Positions 62,428 to 64,000 of a DNA stretch of 64,000 nucleotides are shown here, piece by piece (within the stretch, counting starts at the first letter, position 1; each line of letters opens with the position of its first letter). The stretch comes from Halosimplex pelagicum (GTDB lineage Archaea; Halobacteriota; Halobacteria; Halobacteriales; Haloarculaceae). The notes below the pieces were generated by a model that was not told the DNA's origin, ran no database searches, and saw nothing but the letters and a program-made list of their open reading frames with translations. The stretch is taken from NCBI RefSeq assembly GCF_013415905.1, contig NZ_CP058909.1, forward strand, positions 2,046,001 through 2,110,000. Direction: 5' to 3'. Made by a program: the position numbers and the translations under genes.

Positions 62428-62507
62428 CAACGAGAAGGAGTGGCGCTCGCACAGTACGGCAGCGAGAACTGTCGCCGGGTCTGATTCGAAACCAGCGGGG
62501 TCTCACC

Positions 62508-62732
62508 TCAGCCCAGGAGACCTCCGAGCAGGCCGCTGCTCTTCTCCTCACTTTCGGTGTCGTCCGAACCAATGTCGCGGATCGCGCTCCATTCGTCGAC
62601 GTCGTTCGCTGATTCGTAGTCGGCGGGGAACTGACCGAGCGGTCCGTGTTCGGTGTCGTTCTCGAGCAGGATGTGCCCTCGAAGGCCGTTGTCGGACTTG
62701 GATTCACTGCAGTATGGGCATTGGGCAACCAT
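62508..62732 (-). CDS. Small zinc-finger protein
   Basis: A 74-residue protein from ATG 62732 (MVAQCPYCSESKSDNGLRGH). The CPYC knuckle followed by HILLENDTEHG suggests a C2H2-like or CxxC...H metal site. The remaining sequence is acidic and ends in SSGLLGGLLG. It belongs to the many small CPxCG-related proteins of haloarchaea. Function unknown. Confidence 0.6.
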   Translation of the reverse strand: MVAQCPYCSESKSDNGLRGHILLENDTEHGPLGQFPADYESANDVDEWSAIRDIGSDDTESEEKSSGLLGGLLG

Positions 62733-62835
62733 AGAACAAAGAGAACGACGGTTCCTATTAAACGTAGCGTTCGTTCGAGATTGCGCGTCGAGAAGTCAGG
62801 GGTTAGCTTTCGAGCTCAGAGGTTGCAGGAGTTCT

Positions 62836-63111
62836 TCAGGCTTTCTTCGAGCCAGCCGCCTGAATCCGTTGTTGGCGGTTCCACAGCAGATAGCCACCGC
62901 CACTAGCGGCCAGCGCGCCGAACAACGCGTACGGCCAGAGGCTCCCGATCTCGAACAGCGAGCCGACGAGGAGGAGGAGGCCGAACGCGACGGCGATTAC
63001 CGCACCCCAGACACCCCGGATTGAGGCACCACAGTGCGGACACCGATCGGCGTTGCGCGGGATGTCCTCTTCGCAGCGTCGGCAGACAATCTCCGATCCG
63101 TTGTTGATCAT
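62836..63111 (-). CDS. Zinc-ribbon membrane protein
   Basis: A 91-residue protein with start ATG 63111 (MINNGSEIVCRRCEEDIPRN). The zinc ribbon is CRRCEEDIPRNADRCPHCG (residues 10-28). Two TM segments follow (GAVIAVAFGLLLLVGSLFEI and PYALFGALAASGGGYLLW) and a short basic tail. This is the common haloarchaeal zinc-ribbon plus two-TM layout. Function unknown. Confidence 0.7.
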   Translation of the reverse strand: MINNGSEIVCRRCEEDIPRNADRCPHCGASIRGVWGAVIAVAFGLLLLVGSLFEIGSLWPYALFGALAASGGGYLLWNRQQRIQAAGSKKA

Positions 63112-63234
63112 CACCCATGGATTTTCAATACTCTTATTTAAATCATTCTGTTGCCTGAGATTGGCCTCAGCGGACCGAACCGATCCTATGGGTGGCAATC
63201 TTCCGGCTTGAAAACGAAGCGGCGTGAGTGGCGG

Positions 63235-63984
63235 TTAGAACGGCGAGAGGACAGTGTGGTTCAGCAGCTGCCAGATCAGATACCCGCCGTGAACCGCGAC
63301 AGGGATCGCGGCGACCTTCATGGCGTCGGACCTGGAAAGGTCTCGGGCATGTTTCATGGCGAACGTGAGGAGGTACGCGCACCAGATGAGTGCGAGGAGA
63401 CCGACGATCGTGCCGGCGATGGCGATCGGTTCAGCCCGGACTTCGTTCAGGAGGAACGCCACTTTCTGAGGCGGTCGTCCTCCTTGGATCTGTGTGGATA
63501 TCTCGGTCTGCGTCAGTGCGAGCGCCCAAGACCCGTAGTGAACGAGGTTCGCAAGGACCATCGGGGCGAGTCCCCAAGCGGTGAGCTTCGCCGTCTTGGA
63601 TATCGTTCCGACCCCGTCGAACAGCCATGAGACGAGGTACAGGACGATCGTATACAGCGCCCACAGGATCAGGATGCCAACGGCGGGGTGGCCGGCCCGA
63701 CCCCACAACTGTCGGGTGACACGCTGGCCGATGATCGGATCGTCGCCCTGCTGGGCGAAGGCGAACGACCCACCGCGGAAGTTACCGAGGATAGATTCGA
63801 CGACAAAGACGAGGAGCACAGTTCCCACGAGGCCTGCCACGAGGAGCAGCAACGTCTCCTGTTTTAAGCCGTGTTCCTCCGCCTTCCGTTCGAAGAACAC
63901 GTCTGGTGCAAGCACCAGTAACTTGAGCGCCTTAAACGGACGAGCGACTGCTGTTCCCGGACTCTTCAAGACTTCCATCGCCAT
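63235..63984 (-). CDS. Yip1-domain membrane protein
   Basis: A 249-residue protein from ATG 63984 (or ATG 63978), with start near the window edge. The N-terminal amphipathic part PFKALKLLVLAPDVFFERKA is the usual Yip1 entry sequence. Five TM segments follow with SWLFDGVGTISKTAKLTAWG and LAPMVLANLVHYGSW, the Yip1-domain core. Yip1 proteins are integral membrane proteins of unclear role in archaea. The nearby zinc-ribbon membrane protein may be functionally linked. Confidence 0.82.
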   Translation of the reverse strand: MAMEVLKSPGTAVARPFKALKLLVLAPDVFFERKAEEHGLKQETLLLLVAGLVGTVLLVFVVESILGNFRGGSFAFAQQGDDPIIGQRVTRQLWGRAGHPAVGILILWALYTIVLYLVSWLFDGVGTISKTAKLTAWGLAPMVLANLVHYGSWALALTQTEISTQIQGGRPPQKVAFLLNEVRAEPIAIAGTIVGLLALIWCAYLLTFAMKHARDLSRSDAMKVAAIPVAVHGGYLIWQLLNHTVLSPF

Positions 63985-64000
63985 GAACGAGATATCCCGG

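Noticed and set aside
1-64000. CRISPR array or cas operon around the Cas4-like nuclease
   Set aside because: No regularly spaced repeat-spacer units and no other cas-like protein were found; the nuclease is embedded with a recombinase instead.

Overview
The window comes from a haloarchaeon (class Halobacteria). Proteins are acidic. The first 13.9 kb is very GC-rich with typical archaeal core genes: archaeal TruD, ribosomal protein eL43, RNA polymerase subunit Rpo12, KEOPS subunit Pcc1, a halobacterial transducer and a bacterio-opsin-activator (HTH-10) type sensor-regulator. Several genes have TATA boxes about 25-30 bp before the start codon, as in leaderless archaeal transcription. No rRNA, tRNA or CRISPR array was recognised.

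Layout. (1) 1-13.9 kb: conserved chromosomal backbone with intact, closely spaced genes. (2) 13.9-24.4 kb: lower-GC accessory block with a TFB, an ornithine-cyclodeaminase-family enzyme, a large serine recombinase on the plus strand, and a minus-strand operon encoding a DUF7344-type HTH protein, a Cas4-like nuclease with a C-terminal zinc ribbon, a second serine recombinase and a short TFIIB-like protein. Two of these operon genes are split by insertion sequences. Both can be rebuilt exactly by removing the IS and one copy of its target duplication. (3) 24.5-29.6 kb: IS and transporter debris, then an arsenic operon (arsR-arsC-arsM-acr3-arsC2-arsC3) whose last gene is frameshifted. (4) 29.7-40 kb: remnants of a plasmid-like replicon: a ParA operon with four iteron-like repeats, an Orc1/Cdc6 C-terminal fragment, two HTH/nucleotidyltransferase modules resembling type IV toxin-antitoxin systems (both nucleotidyltransferases broken, both HTH partners intact), and a HEPN-like protein. 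(5) 40-45.6 kb: dense IS/MITE region, including a HEPN-like gene split by an IS5-type element and an IS that took a MITE insertion and then inverted. (6) 45.6-52 kb: cytochrome P450 with a divergent HTH-10 regulator, an ArsR-like regulator, and a methyltransferase/serine hydrolase/membrane-protein operon. (7) 52-54 kb: a Fic-like gene with a stop at the catalytic Arg, a decayed IS630-type element and a phased set of three 22-bp repeats. (8) 54.2-62.2 kb: IclR regulator, sugar-isomerase-like protein, class-5 ABC substrate-binding protein, MoxR ATPase and two ABC permeases. (9) 62.2-64 kb: small zinc-ribbon proteins and a Yip1-family membrane protein.

The most notable novelty candidate is the four-gene operon at 18.3-23.9 kb. 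It couples a Cas4-like Fe-S nuclease to a serine recombinase and a TFIIB-like factor and sits near a second, opposite-strand serine recombinase. It may be the core of an undescribed haloarchaeal integrative element. The region as a whole is under heavy IS attack and decay: at least ten genes are interrupted, frameshifted or truncated.
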